Source of the DNA: Flavobacterium wongokense
Lineage (GTDB): Bacteria; Bacteroidota; Bacteroidia; Flavobacteriales; Flavobacteriaceae
Assembly: GCF_021608265.1 (NCBI RefSeq)
Contig: NZ_JAKIHP010000008.1
Location: 17,241 to 81,240 of the forward strand
Length of the DNA stretch: 64,000 nucleotides
Reading direction: 5' to 3'
Below, piece after piece: positions 18,100 to 28,960 of the stretch; the first letter of the stretch is position 1, and the number at the start of each line of letters is the position of its first letter. The notes under the pieces were generated by a model that searched no databases, had not been told where the DNA came from, and worked only from the letters and a program-made list of their open reading frames with translations. Position numbers and translations under genes: made by a program.

Positions 18100-18597
18100 T
18101 TATAATGCAGCTAAAGCCGCTTCGTAGTTTGGTTCGTCTGAGGTATTTGGAACCTGTTCTGTATATTTTACAACGCCATTTCCGTCAAGCACAATTACAG
18201 CTCTCGAATGCAATCCGGCAAAAGCACCATCTGTAAATTCAAGCCCGTAATCCTTTCCAAAATTCCCGTTATTGAAATCAGATAGGCAAACTACATTGTC
18301 CAATCCTTCTGCACCACAAAAACGTTTGAAGGCAAATGGCAAATCACGTGCAATGCACAATACTTTGGTGTTTTCCAATTGGCTTGCTTTTGCATTAAAT
18401 GTCCGTGTCGACATTGCGCAGGTTGGAGTATCAATGCTTGGAAAAACATTCAGGACTAATTTTGTCCCTGCAAAATCGCTTAGGCTGACGATTGATAGAT
18501 TGGTTGTTACTAATTTGAAATCGGGAGCTTTTGAGCCAACGTTTGGCAATTCACCATTCGTATTCACAGGTTTTCCACTTAATAATACTGAAGCCAT
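18100..18597 (-). CDS. tpx: Thiol peroxidase (Tpx, atypical 2-Cys peroxiredoxin)
   Basis: A 165-residue peroxiredoxin. The peroxidatic Cys is in FPSIDTPTCAMSTR and the resolving Cys in FKRFCGAEGLDNV, the spacing of Tpx proteins. It reduces hydrogen and alkyl peroxides with thioredoxin. It follows lpdA by 10 bp, so the two are probably cotranscribed; lpdA can also supply reducing power in some bacterial peroxidase systems. Confidence 0.93.
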   Translation of the reverse strand: MASVLLSGKPVNTNGELPNVGSKAPDFKLVTTNLSIVSLSDFAGTKLVLNVFPSIDTPTCAMSTRTFNAKASQLENTKVLCIARDLPFAFKRFCGAEGLDNVVCLSDFNNGNFGKDYGLEFTDGAFAGLHSRAVIVLDGNGVVKYTEQVPNTSDEPNYEAALAAL

Positions 18598-18607
18598 AAT
18601 TTTTTTA

Positions 18608-20011
18608 TTAGATGTGTAAAGGACGGTTATCGGTTGCTGCCAACGCTGCTTCTTTTACAGCTTCTGCAAATGTTGGATGTGCATGCGACATTCTCGAGAT
18701 GTCTTCGGCAGAGGCCCTGAATTCCATTGCGGTTACGGCTTCGGCAATCAAATCGGCACAACGTGCACCAATCATGTGGATTCCCAAAACTTCATCCGTT
18801 TTTGCATCTGCCAAAATTTTGACAAATCCATCATTATCAGAACTCGCTCTTGCTCTTCCCAACGCTCTGAACGGGAAACTTCCGGCTTTATAGGCAACAC
18901 CGGCTTCCTTCAACTGCTCTTCGGTTTTTCCAACAGCAGCAACTTCAGGCCAGGTATAAACTACACCCGGAATTAAATTATAATCGATATGAGGTTTTTG
19001 TCCAGCCAAAATTTCGGCAACCATCGTTCCTTCTTCTTCGGCTTTGTGCGCCAACATTGCACCGCGAACCACATCTCCAATTGCATAGATATTTGGGACA
19101 TTGGTTTGCAAATGGTCATTTACTTCGATCATGCCACGCTCGGTAACTTTTACTCCGGCTTTGTCAGCATTCAATCCATCTGTATATGGGCGTCTTCCAA
19201 CAGAAACCAATGAATAATCTCCTTCAAGGGTAATGATTTCACCTTTGGCGTTTTCAGCTTTAACGGTTACGGTTTTGCCTTTTCGGTCAACCGATTGTAC
19301 TTTGTGCGACGTATAGAATTTCATTCCTTGTTTTTTCAGGACTTTGGTCAGTTCTTTTGACAAACCTGCATCCATTCCCGGAATGATTCGGTCCATGAAT
19401 TCCACCACAGAAACTTCAGCACCAAGGCGAAGGTAAACCTGTCCTAATTCAATTCCGATAACACCACCACCAATAATCACTAAGTGTTTAGGGACTTCAG
19501 GTAATTTTAAGGCCTCGGTAGAAGTAATGACTCTTTCCTTGTCCAGTTTGATGAAAGGCAAGGAAGACGGTTTTGAACCGGTTGCAATGATGGTATTTTT
19601 AGCTTCGATGGTTTCAGATTTACCATCGGCTTTTGTGATTTTTATTTTGGTAGCACTTTCAAAAGAACCTAATCCTTCAAAAACGGTGATTTTATTTTTG
19701 TCCATTAGGAATTTTACACCTCCCGAAGTTTGGTCAACTACAGCCTGCTTGCGTGCAATCATTTTTTCGAGATTCACTTTTACCTTTCCTGAAACTTCAA
19801 TTCCGTGATCGGCAAAATGCTGTAATTCTTCATAATGATGTGAGGATGCCAACAGTGCTTTTGATGGGATGCAGCCTACGTTAAGGCAGGTTCCTCCTAG
19901 GGTTGGATATTTTTCGATGATGGCAGTTTTGAAACCTAATTGGGCACAACGGATTGCTGATACATATCCGCCAGGACCAGAACCTATGATGACTACGTCA
20001 AATGAACTCAT
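18608..20011 (-). CDS. lpdA: Dihydrolipoyl dehydrogenase (E3)
   Basis: A flavoprotein of 467 residues: N-terminal FAD site (VIIGSGPGGYVSA), redox-active disulfide GGTCLNVGCIPSK, NAD site (VIIGGGVIGIELG) and C-terminal dimerisation domain with the His-Glu pair in HAHPTFAEAVKEA. It reoxidises dihydrolipoamide in the pyruvate and 2-oxoglutarate dehydrogenase and glycine cleavage systems. A TAATTTTG -7 box lies upstream on the minus strand. Confidence 0.96.
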   Translation of the reverse strand: MSSFDVVIIGSGPGGYVSAIRCAQLGFKTAIIEKYPTLGGTCLNVGCIPSKALLASSHHYEELQHFADHGIEVSGKVKVNLEKMIARKQAVVDQTSGGVKFLMDKNKITVFEGLGSFESATKIKITKADGKSETIEAKNTIIATGSKPSSLPFIKLDKERVITSTEALKLPEVPKHLVIIGGGVIGIELGQVYLRLGAEVSVVEFMDRIIPGMDAGLSKELTKVLKKQGMKFYTSHKVQSVDRKGKTVTVKAENAKGEIITLEGDYSLVSVGRRPYTDGLNADKAGVKVTERGMIEVNDHLQTNVPNIYAIGDVVRGAMLAHKAEEEGTMVAEILAGQKPHIDYNLIPGVVYTWPEVAAVGKTEEQLKEAGVAYKAGSFPFRALGRARASSDNDGFVKILADAKTDEVLGIHMIGARCADLIAEAVTAMEFRASAEDISRMSHAHPTFAEAVKEAALAATDNRPLHI

Positions 20012-20044
20012 AATTATGTTGTTTGGTGTTTTTATTTTGCGTCA

Positions 20045-20052
20045 CAAAATTA
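20045..20052 (-). promoter_or_regulatory. -7 box (TAATTTTG) of lpdA
   Basis: A perfect TAnnTTTG match on the minus strand, 33 bp before the lpdA ATG. Confidence 0.5.
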
Positions 20053-20230
20053 CAGTTTTTATTTTAGTAAAAAATGAAATAATCGGGAAAAATAGTTTGG
20101 CATTTATAAGAGAAATTTTAGCTTTATTTTTATTTAATAAGTATCGAAATACAAAAACAAAAATCTTGCTATTTTTTAATGTTAAAATTTTGAAAATCAG
20201 GAATTCTTCAAATCTGTTTTTGTAATTTTA

Positions 20231-20515
20231 CTATAGAATATCAGAAGTAATTGTTTTGAAAATGAACAATGAAAAGAAAGGTATTCAAAGGGAGGTACTC
20301 AACAGTAAGAGCGTGCCCTTAGTATGCAAATTTGATTGTGCTTTACAGTAGCCGTAGGAAGAAATTTTATCCTTTTGCAGTTGGTAGAAAACCAATAAAT
20401 TTAAATAACTGAAACAATGTACTGGATTGTTGAAAGCAAAAGTGGGCTGACCGTAAAAAAAATCAGATGTATAGGAAAATCCGTTAGAAAGTTCTTTTTA
20501 ACGGATTTTTTGTTT
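20231..20515 (+). ncRNA. Candidate structured non-coding RNA ending in a strong terminator
   Basis: This interval lacks a convincing gene but has the parts of an RNA transcription unit. A -7-like TAATTTTA lies at 20223-20230. Local hairpins include TTGGT-agaaa-ACCAA and AACAAT-gtactgg-ATTGTT, and AAGGG / CCCTT can pair across a loop. An 11-bp terminator stem (AAAATCCGTTA / TAACGGATTTT) with a T tail sits at 20476-20511. Two small open frames of about 25 and 42 codons inside show no recognisable protein and the second runs through the terminator. 6S-like RNA (the 6S-Flavo or Flavo-1 motifs) is one candidate identity; I cannot confirm it by eye. Confidence 0.45.
20476..20511 (+). terminator. 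Terminator with 11-bp stem
   Basis: AAAATCCGTTA pairs with TAACGGATTTT across a 12-nt loop, followed by Ts. Its 3' arm (AACGGATTTTTT) is the seed of the downstream tandem repeats. Confidence 0.8.
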
Positions 20516-20657
20516 TGGAGGAACAAAAAAATCCAATTCTTCATTTAACGGATTTTTTGTTTTGGAGGAACAAAAAAATCCAATTCTTCATTTAACGGAT
20601 TTTTTGTTTTGGAGGAACAAAAAAATCCAATTCTTCATTTAACGGATTTTTTGTTTT
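20500..20657 (+). repeat. Three and one-third tandem copies of a 47-bp unit
   Basis: AACGGATTTTTTG starts at 20500, 20547, 20594 and 20641, exactly 47 bp apart, and the full copies appear identical. Each unit contains GGATTTTTTGTT and AACAAAAAAATCC around TTGGAGG, so each can form its own hairpin. The array duplicates the distal arm of the preceding terminator and ends at the -7-like box of the LRR gene. Confidence 0.95.
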
Positions 20658-20664
20658 AATTTTA
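20657..20664 (+). promoter_or_regulatory. -7-like box (TAATTTTA) of the LRR gene
   Basis: It begins at the end of the last partial repeat, 21 bp before the ATG at 20685. Confidence 0.4.
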
Positions 20665-20684
20665 TAATCTCTAAAAGCCTGATT

Positions 20685-23219
20685 ATGAAAAACATCTACA
20701 CAGCCATTCTTTTGCTAATCATCAACTTAAGTGCTTCGGCACAGATTGTCAATATCCCTGACGCGAATTTTAAAGCCAAATTATTGTCTTCCAGTACCAC
20801 TAATACTGTTGCCCAGGATGCCAGTGATGCCAATATAAAGATTGATGCCAACAATAACGGCGAGATTGAAGTATCAGAAGCTTTGGCGGTTCGTAAATTG
20901 TTTTATACCAATGACGGCCCGCCGCCATTTAAAATGAATATTGGGCAAACCGTGCAGACAATAGGTCCGATAAGTGACCTAACGGGAATTGCCGCATTTA
21001 CCAACCTCGAATATCTTTATGTAGGGAGTAATGAATTGACAACGCTTGATTTAAGCAGTAATACACTGCTCCAGTATTTGTATTGTGGCAACAATCAGTT
21101 GACTTCGATTAACTTAACCGGATTGGTAAACCTGACTTACCTGAATATAAGGAACAATAACTTTACGAGTTTTTCAACAGCCGGCCTTCAGGCTTTGGTA
21201 ATTTTTGACTGCCGTGCGAATGAGTTTTTACAGAGCCTGACTTTTAATAATAATCCGGCATTGACCCATGTTACGTGTAGTGTGTGCCAATTATCAAGCC
21301 TGGACGTGAGTAGTTTGACAGGTTTAAGGAATCTTGAATGTTCGGTAAATAATATTAACTCGTTGAATTTTGGTTCAATCAATCAGCTGTCAGAACTTGG
21401 CTGTTCTTCAAATCAGCTGACAACACTCGACATTAGTAGCCAGACCCAATTGAAGAGGCTGAATTGCAGCAATAATGTATTGACTTCGAATTTTGATTTT
21501 TCCAATTTACCCGAAATAATGTATGTCAGCTGTAGTTTTAATTCGATTACTTCATTACTATTTGCCAATAATCTGCATTTGATTTCAGTGGGTTGCACCA
21601 ATAATAATTTGACTTCATTAGATTTTTCATCAACAAGTCTTTATCAATTGTATGCCAACAACAATCCAAACCTGGCTTATGTGAATGTGAAAAACGGAAT
21701 CATTACTCCGGATATCTATGTTTCCCAATTTCCGGAACCTCCTTTTACCAGCGATAATTTCCAATTGCAGAATACAGACTTAAACTATATCTGTCACGAT
21801 GATGGTGAATTTGGCGTCGAATTAATTGCAAACGAAGGATTGGAAAATGTAAGCAGAGGAACTTACTGTTCCTTCACACCTGGAGGAGATTATAATACTA
21901 TAAGTGGCAATGTGACTTTTGATTGTGGCGGTGCAAATTTACCGATGGCAAATCAAAATGTGAATGTTACCAGTAATGCTTCGTCGGGTTCAACCTTTGC
22001 CAATGCAAATGGAGTGTACCAATTTTATACAAATGGGGCTCCGGTAACTGTCGCGCCTCAATTTTCAAATCCGAATTATTTCACAGTAACGCCGCCAAAT
22101 TATACTTTCAATTTTACTGATTTTGGAAATAATGAAACCGCCAATTTTTGTTTATCCGCAAACGGCATCCATCCCGATTTGGAAGTGAGCATTCTTCCTC
22201 TTACTCCGGCGAGGCCGGGCTTTGATGCACGGTATAAAATTGTCTTTGCAAACAAAGGAAATCAACTGCAATTTGGTTCAGTTTCACTGTCTTTTGATGC
22301 AAGGATGGAATTTGTGAGTGCCGTTCCGGCTGTAGATTTGCAGGCAGACCATAATCTTACGTGGAATTTTACCAATCTGGTTCCATTTCAAAGCCGCGAA
22401 ATTGAAGTAACACTCAATGTTAATTCTCCGACAGAAACACCTCCGGTAAACATAAACGATATATTGCTTTTAACGGCCACTATTAGTTCCCAACAAACAG
22501 ACGAAACACCTAACAACAATCTCATGTCTTACAATCAGTTTGTTGTGGGTTCTTTTGATCCAAATGATAAGGAAACAGTAACAAGCAGGTATATTCCGTT
22601 TGACCATTTGAATGACTACATACACTATATTATCCGATTCCAGAATACGGGTTCAGCTGAGGCTGAAAATGTTGTAATCAGGGATGACTTAGACAGTAAC
22701 CTGGATTGGAATACATTGCAGATGGTATCAAGCAGCCATCCTTATAGGAGCACATTGACTTCGGGTAATAAACTGGAAGTGTTTTATGAAGGAATCAACC
22801 TGCCTGCAGCTTCTGTAAACGAACCTGCGAGCCATGGCTATATCGCCTTTAAGATCAAGCCAAAATCAACTTTGGTTTTTGGTGATGTCATTGAGAATAA
22901 GGCCAATATCTATTTCGATTTTAACTTCCCAATAATAACCAATACGGTTACCACTAGAATTACTGTAGTATTGGGCAATTCGAATAGTGAAGCAGCTTTG
23001 TTTACTATGTATCCAAATCCAACATCTGGCATCCTAAACATTCAAATGATGAATAATCAAACGATAACCAAAATAATGGTCAATAATGTTCTGGGTCAAA
23101 CAATAATGACATCTCAAAATGCTTCAATTCTGGATATCAGTCCACTAACGAAAGGAACCTATTTCGTAACAGTAACCACTGAAAATGGAAGCGAGACAAA
23201 GAAAATTATCAAATTGTAG
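20685..23219 (+). CDS. Leucine-rich repeat surface protein with T9SS sorting domain
   Basis: The protein has 844 residues. A signal peptide (to about residue 20) precedes a short module with a Ca-loop-like DANNNGEIEVSEA. LRRs of the LxxLxLSxNxL / LxxLDCxxNxL type cover about 100-350. A carboxypeptidase-regulatory-like domain begins near 405 (ISGNVTFDCGGANLPMANQNV). A DUF11-like/DUF7619-type domain lies around 620-760 (SFDPNDKETVTSRYI ... ANIYFDFNFPIITNTV), and a type A sorting domain ends the protein (MYPNPTSGILNIQ). It is a predicted cell-surface or secreted binding protein, partner unknown. Tandem repeats precede its promoter. Confidence 0.9.
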   Translation: MKNIYTAILLLIINLSASAQIVNIPDANFKAKLLSSSTTNTVAQDASDANIKIDANNNGEIEVSEALAVRKLFYTNDGPPPFKMNIGQTVQTIGPISDLTGIAAFTNLEYLYVGSNELTTLDLSSNTLLQYLYCGNNQLTSINLTGLVNLTYLNIRNNNFTSFSTAGLQALVIFDCRANEFLQSLTFNNNPALTHVTCSVCQLSSLDVSSLTGLRNLECSVNNINSLNFGSINQLSELGCSSNQLTTLDISSQTQLKRLNCSNNVLTSNFDFSNLPEIMYVSCSFNSITSLLFANNLHLISVGCTNNNLTSLDFSSTSLYQLYANNNPNLAYVNVKNGIITPDIYVSQFPEPPFTSDNFQLQNTDLNYICHDDGEFGVELIANEGLENVSRGTYCSFTPGGDYNTISGNVTFDCGGANLPMANQNVNVTSNASSGSTFANANGVYQFYTNGAPVTVAPQFSNPNYFTVTPPNYTFNFTDFGNNETANFCLSANGIHPDLEVSILPLTPARPGFDARYKIVFANKGNQLQFGSVSLSFDARMEFVSAVPAVDLQADHNLTWNFTNLVPFQSREIEVTLNVNSPTETPPVNINDILLLTATISSQQTDETPNNNLMSYNQFVVGSFDPNDKETVTSRYIPFDHLNDYIHYIIRFQNTGSAEAENVVIRDDLDSNLDWNTLQMVSSSHPYRSTLTSGNKLEVFYEGINLPAASVNEPASHGYIAFKIKPKSTLVFGDVIENKANIYFDFNFPIITNTVTTRITVVLGNSNSEAALFTMYPNPTSGILNIQMMNNQTITKIMVNNVLGQTIMTSQNASILDISPLTKGTYFVTVTTENGSETKKIIKL

Positions 23220-23221
23220 CA

Positions 23222-23253
23222 TAAAAAAATCCCGATGATTCGGGATTTTTATT
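23222..23253. terminator. Bidirectional terminator
   Basis: ATCCCGA-TGAT-TCGGGAT with A and T flanks sits between the converging LRR and permease genes. Confidence 0.88.
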
Positions 23254-24933
23254 TTACTTATTTTTATTCAGTTTGCTGTTCTTGAAACCGTACATAAAAT
23301 ACACAACCAAACCAATGACCAGCCATACGCCAAACCATTTCCAGTTGGAAACCGCCATTCCGGTTAGTAAGTAGCAGCACGAAATCAGTCCCAATAAAGG
23401 TATTAAGGATAGATTTTTTCTAAAAGCTATGACTGCCATGACAAAACAAAGAATGTAGAATACTATTAAAGGTAAGTTGGTTGCTATTTTATCACCCGAA
23501 AAATGGAATATATCGCTAAAGTAATTCGGAATATAAACCACAAGAATGGCTACTGTAACCGCAAAAAGTGGAGGAAATATCCATTTGGAATTGATATACG
23601 GAATCCTGAATTTTCCTTTAGTGGCACGTTCGGCCAATTCTGCTTCGCTTTGAGGCGATAACAACAAAACACCACCACACACCAATACAAAGGCAAATAA
23701 GGTTCCGATACTGGTAAAGTCGAGTACAAAATTCTCGTCGGTAAAGAAAATAGGCACACCAACCACCAAACCGGTTACAATAGTCGCAAAACTTGGTGTT
23801 TTATATTTTGGATGTATTTCAGAAAATTTCTTTGGCATCAAACCATCACGGCTCATGGTCATCCAGATTCTCGGTTGGCCCATTTGGAAAACCAATAATA
23901 CACTGGTCATTGCTACGACAGCAGCAATCGAAACGATGAACAGCATCCATTTTACTCCTTTCAAAGCAAAGATTTCAGCCAAAGGATCACTCACTCCAAG
24001 TAATTTATATGAAACCATTCCGGTAATGACTAAGGCCAAAATGATATATACAACGGTGCAGATCACCAAAGAATAAATCATTCCGCGAGGTAAGTCACGT
24101 TGCGGATTCTTGCTTTCTTCTGCCAATGTTGAAACGGCATCAAATCCGATATAAGCAAAAAAAACTGCAGAAACACCTCCCATAACACCACCAAAACCGT
24201 TTGGCATAAACGGAGTCCAATTGGCAATATCTACATAAAATGCCCCAACGATTATAACCAAAGCAATAATGACAAGCTTAGTGTATACCATCGCATTGCT
24301 AAAGTTTTTAGATTCTTTGGTTCCTCTGTAAACCAAATACGTAATCAATAGATTAATGACAACTGCAGGCAAATCAAAAATGATACGTAAACCTCCAACT
24401 ACAGGTGCTGTGTTCCAAGCTGTCAATCCTTCACCGGCTTTGTTGGCCATTAAGGCATCCTGCGCCGATTTGTAGTTTATCGTCAGCCATTCGGGTAAGT
24501 GCAAATGAAAACTTTCGAGCAGATTGGTAAAATAACCGCTCCACGAAAAAGCAATATAAATGTTTCCGATGGAATATTCCATGATCAAAGCCCATCCGAT
24601 TATCCAGGCAAAAAGTTCTCCAAAAGAAACATACGCATAAGTATAGGCACTTCCCGAAACCGGAACCCTTGAGGCAAATTCGGCATAACACAAAGCAGTA
24701 AATCCACACGCAATAGCACAAATTACATATAAAAAAACAACTCCGGGTCCACCAGAAAAACAGGCATTCCCAATAGCGCTGAAAGTACCACCGCCAATGA
24801 TGGCTGCAATTCCAAAAAAGGTTAAATCCCTTACGTTTAAAACTTTATGGAGGCCACTGTGCTGCTCTCCGTCGCCACCTTCCTTTACAATGACTGATGT
24901 TGATTTTTTTCGGAATAAATTGGATAATAACAT
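23254..24933 (-). CDS. APC superfamily amino-acid permease
   Basis: A membrane protein of about 559 residues with twelve or more hydrophobic helices and the APC signature near the N terminus (FFGIAAIIGGGTFSAIGNACFSGGPGVVF). It resembles the cationic amino-acid transporter branch, which exchanges or imports amino acids; the substrate is not certain. The frame extends to 24975, but a perfect TATATTTG -7 box at 24959-24966 lies inside that extension. The ATG at 24933 (MLLSNLFRKKS) is therefore the likely start. Confidence 0.9.
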   Translation of the reverse strand: MLLSNLFRKKSTSVIVKEGGDGEQHSGLHKVLNVRDLTFFGIAAIIGGGTFSAIGNACFSGGPGVVFLYVICAIACGFTALCYAEFASRVPVSGSAYTYAYVSFGELFAWIIGWALIMEYSIGNIYIAFSWSGYFTNLLESFHLHLPEWLTINYKSAQDALMANKAGEGLTAWNTAPVVGGLRIIFDLPAVVINLLITYLVYRGTKESKNFSNAMVYTKLVIIALVIIVGAFYVDIANWTPFMPNGFGGVMGGVSAVFFAYIGFDAVSTLAEESKNPQRDLPRGMIYSLVICTVVYIILALVITGMVSYKLLGVSDPLAEIFALKGVKWMLFIVSIAAVVAMTSVLLVFQMGQPRIWMTMSRDGLMPKKFSEIHPKYKTPSFATIVTGLVVGVPIFFTDENFVLDFTSIGTLFAFVLVCGGVLLLSPQSEAELAERATKGKFRIPYINSKWIFPPLFAVTVAILVVYIPNYFSDIFHFSGDKIATNLPLIVFYILCFVMAVIAFRKNLSLIPLLGLISCCYLLTGMAVSNWKWFGVWLVIGLVVYFMYGFKNSKLNKNK

Positions 24934-24958
24934 AGGTATTTCTTGGTTTAGTATGAAA

Positions 24959-24966
24959 CAAATATA
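24959..24966 (-). promoter_or_regulatory. -7 box (TATATTTG) of the permease gene
   Basis: A perfect TAnnTTTG match on the minus strand, 26 bp before the chosen ATG; it helps decide that start. Confidence 0.55.
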
Positions 24967-25020
24967 TAAAAGCAAATTAGAATATCTTCAATATAAATTT
25001 TGACAATTAGCAAATAGTAA

Positions 25021-27354
<2,334 letters not shown>

Positions 27355-27361
27355 GCTAAAT

Positions 27362-27390
27362 AAAAAAGCCTCCAAACGGAGGCTTTTTTT
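27362..27390. terminator. Bidirectional terminator
   Basis: AAGCCTCC-AAAC-GGAGGCTT with A and T tails lies between the convergent katG and DoxX-like genes. Confidence 0.9.
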
Positions 27391-27764
27391 TATGGCGTAA
27401 AAACACTTTTATAGTTATCCCAGTAACGATAGATTAAAAATAAATTCCCTAAAAACATTGCAATTGCAATCGGTAAACCTTCAGGAGCTAAAAAATAATT
27501 TATCAGCAATATGTTTATGGTTATGGGCAGGATGATAATGTTGGCTAGGGCCACATATTTACCTGTTACATACGATACGCCACAAAGCAGCTCAACAGCT
27601 TTTGCCAATGGCATCAGATAAGTCGAAGCGACCAACCCAACTTGGAATGCCTTAAAATCTCCTGTGGTTACAGGTTCGGGAACGAGTTTCAAAAAGAAAC
27701 TAACGGATGCAAATAGGAGCAAAAGTCCTATCAATACGCGGATAACAATGGTTGCGATTTTCAT
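27390..27764 (-). CDS. DoxX-like small membrane protein
   Basis: A 124-residue protein with four hydrophobic helices (IVIRVLIGLLLLFASVSFFL; YLMPLAKAVELLCGVSYVTG; YVALANIIILPITINILLI; IAIAMFLGNLFLIYRYW), the layout of DoxX family proteins. Their function is poorly defined; some act with oxidoreductases at the membrane. It converges on katG, sharing the terminator; a role in oxidative metabolism is only a contextual guess. Confidence 0.75.
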   Translation of the reverse strand: MKIATIVIRVLIGLLLLFASVSFFLKLVPEPVTTGDFKAFQVGLVASTYLMPLAKAVELLCGVSYVTGKYVALANIIILPITINILLINYFLAPEGLPIAIAMFLGNLFLIYRYWDNYKSVFTP

Positions 27765-27860
27765 AAAAAATGATTTAATTGATTAATGATATACCAAAGT
27801 TAAACAAAAATACCATTGGTTTATGCCAATGGTATTTATTTCATAATCAAAATGCTAACT

Positions 27861-28754
27861 TTATTTTTTAACAAATTTGCGATAACCAAATATCCCCAAA
27901 ACAACAATTAAAAGCAGCGCCCAAAGCTGCACAATAAATGCAATAATTGCTTCAAACATAAACCAACCGGTTTTCAGGCTGTCCCAAATTTGCAATCCAA
28001 TATGTGGCCTGTAGGCATTGATGCTTTTTTCATTGGCAACAATTTCCTGAAGCACACTTTCGCGTTGGTATAAATACAGGGTAACAGTGCTGAAATTTAC
28101 CTGGTCTTCCAAACTCAGATTCCTTAACACGGTTTCATCGCTTTCGGTTTCGCGTCCCAAAACCTTATCTTCAGCAGTGGTGATATCGTTCAGTTTTTTG
28201 CCTTTGCCATCAATGCCTTTTTCCAATCGCTTCTGATGTGAATTCAATCGCTTTTGTGCCATTTTGTTGGATAGTAACTGCAGTGCAACATCGTCGGCTT
28301 TTATCAGTCGGCTGTCAAGAAAAGCCACTTCCTTCACCATCGATTTTAAAACGGTATCCAACTGGGTATTCGGAACACGGAGCGTAATGGTATTGTCAAC
28401 GGTATAATGAGTGGTTTCAAGCGTGCTGTCCTGGCTGATTTTGGTTTCCGATTTTTCATTGATGTTGCTTTTCAAATCGGTGAAGGTTACAAAGCCGCCA
28501 TTTTTGGCTACGATGTTTTCAATGGCATATGTTGACTTGGCTACATTTTTCACTTTGAATTTTAAATCAGCCGTTCGGACAAACTTGCGGTTATTGTCTT
28601 TTTTTTCGACTGCAGCATTCGAGGAAATAGTTTCAGCAGATTCAACCGCAGTTTTGTCAAGTGCAGCTTCAGCATTTGAGCCATCAGCTTGTTTACATGC
28701 AAAGGCAAGTCCGAATAGGAACAAAGCCAAACCAATTTTTGATAAGTGTTTCAT
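27861..28754 (-). CDS. DUF4349 domain lipoprotein
   Basis: This 297-residue lipoprotein has a signal peptide ending in a lipobox (GLAFAC, Cys20). A DUF4349-type domain follows (VRTADLKFKVKNVAKSTYAIENIVAKNGGFV ... TLRVPNTQLDTVL), with a helical coiled segment around residues 165-200 and a C-terminal membrane helix (FIVQLWALLLIVVLGIFGYR) followed by basic residues. DUF4349 proteins are cell-envelope proteins of unknown role. The lipid anchor and C-terminal helix would tether both ends to membranes. Confidence 0.82.
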   Translation of the reverse strand: MKHLSKIGLALFLFGLAFACKQADGSNAEAALDKTAVESAETISSNAAVEKKDNNRKFVRTADLKFKVKNVAKSTYAIENIVAKNGGFVTFTDLKSNINEKSETKISQDSTLETTHYTVDNTITLRVPNTQLDTVLKSMVKEVAFLDSRLIKADDVALQLLSNKMAQKRLNSHQKRLEKGIDGKGKKLNDITTAEDKVLGRETESDETVLRNLSLEDQVNFSTVTLYLYQRESVLQEIVANEKSINAYRPHIGLQIWDSLKTGWFMFEAIIAFIVQLWALLLIVVLGIFGYRKFVKK

Positions 28755-28929
28755 TTTTTAATTCATTTTAGGGTTATTAATAGAGTTTTCAATTTTTAGG
28801 TAATGAAATGTGAGTAGTTTTCTATCAATAGTTTTAAAATGAATTACTTGTTAAACGATGTTTTCATTCCTACTAAAAAGCGTGCCACAAATTGCGGATG
28901 ATTATCAAACGGAAAATATATTTTTATTG
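28755..28929. other. Divergent intergenic region
   Basis: This AT-rich spacer lies between the DUF4349 and pabB genes. No RNA gene or repeat is seen; it must hold both promoters. Confidence 0.4.
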
Positions 28930-28937
28930 TAATTTTG
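28930..28937 (+). promoter_or_regulatory. -7 box (TAATTTTG) of pabB
   Basis: A perfect TAnnTTTG match 23 bp before the TTG start codon at 28961. Confidence 0.5.
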
Positions 28938-28960
28938 AAAACCTTTAAATTTCCCCGCTT

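Noticed and set aside
20262..20545. Two short open frames (about 25 and 42 codons) in the lpdA-LRR gap
   Set aside because: Neither shows a recognisable domain or typical codon pattern; the longer one reads through a strong terminator and into the repeats.
20500..20657. 47-bp direct repeats as a CRISPR array
   Set aside because: The copies are contiguous with no unique spacers, and no cas gene is present. They are simple tandem duplications.
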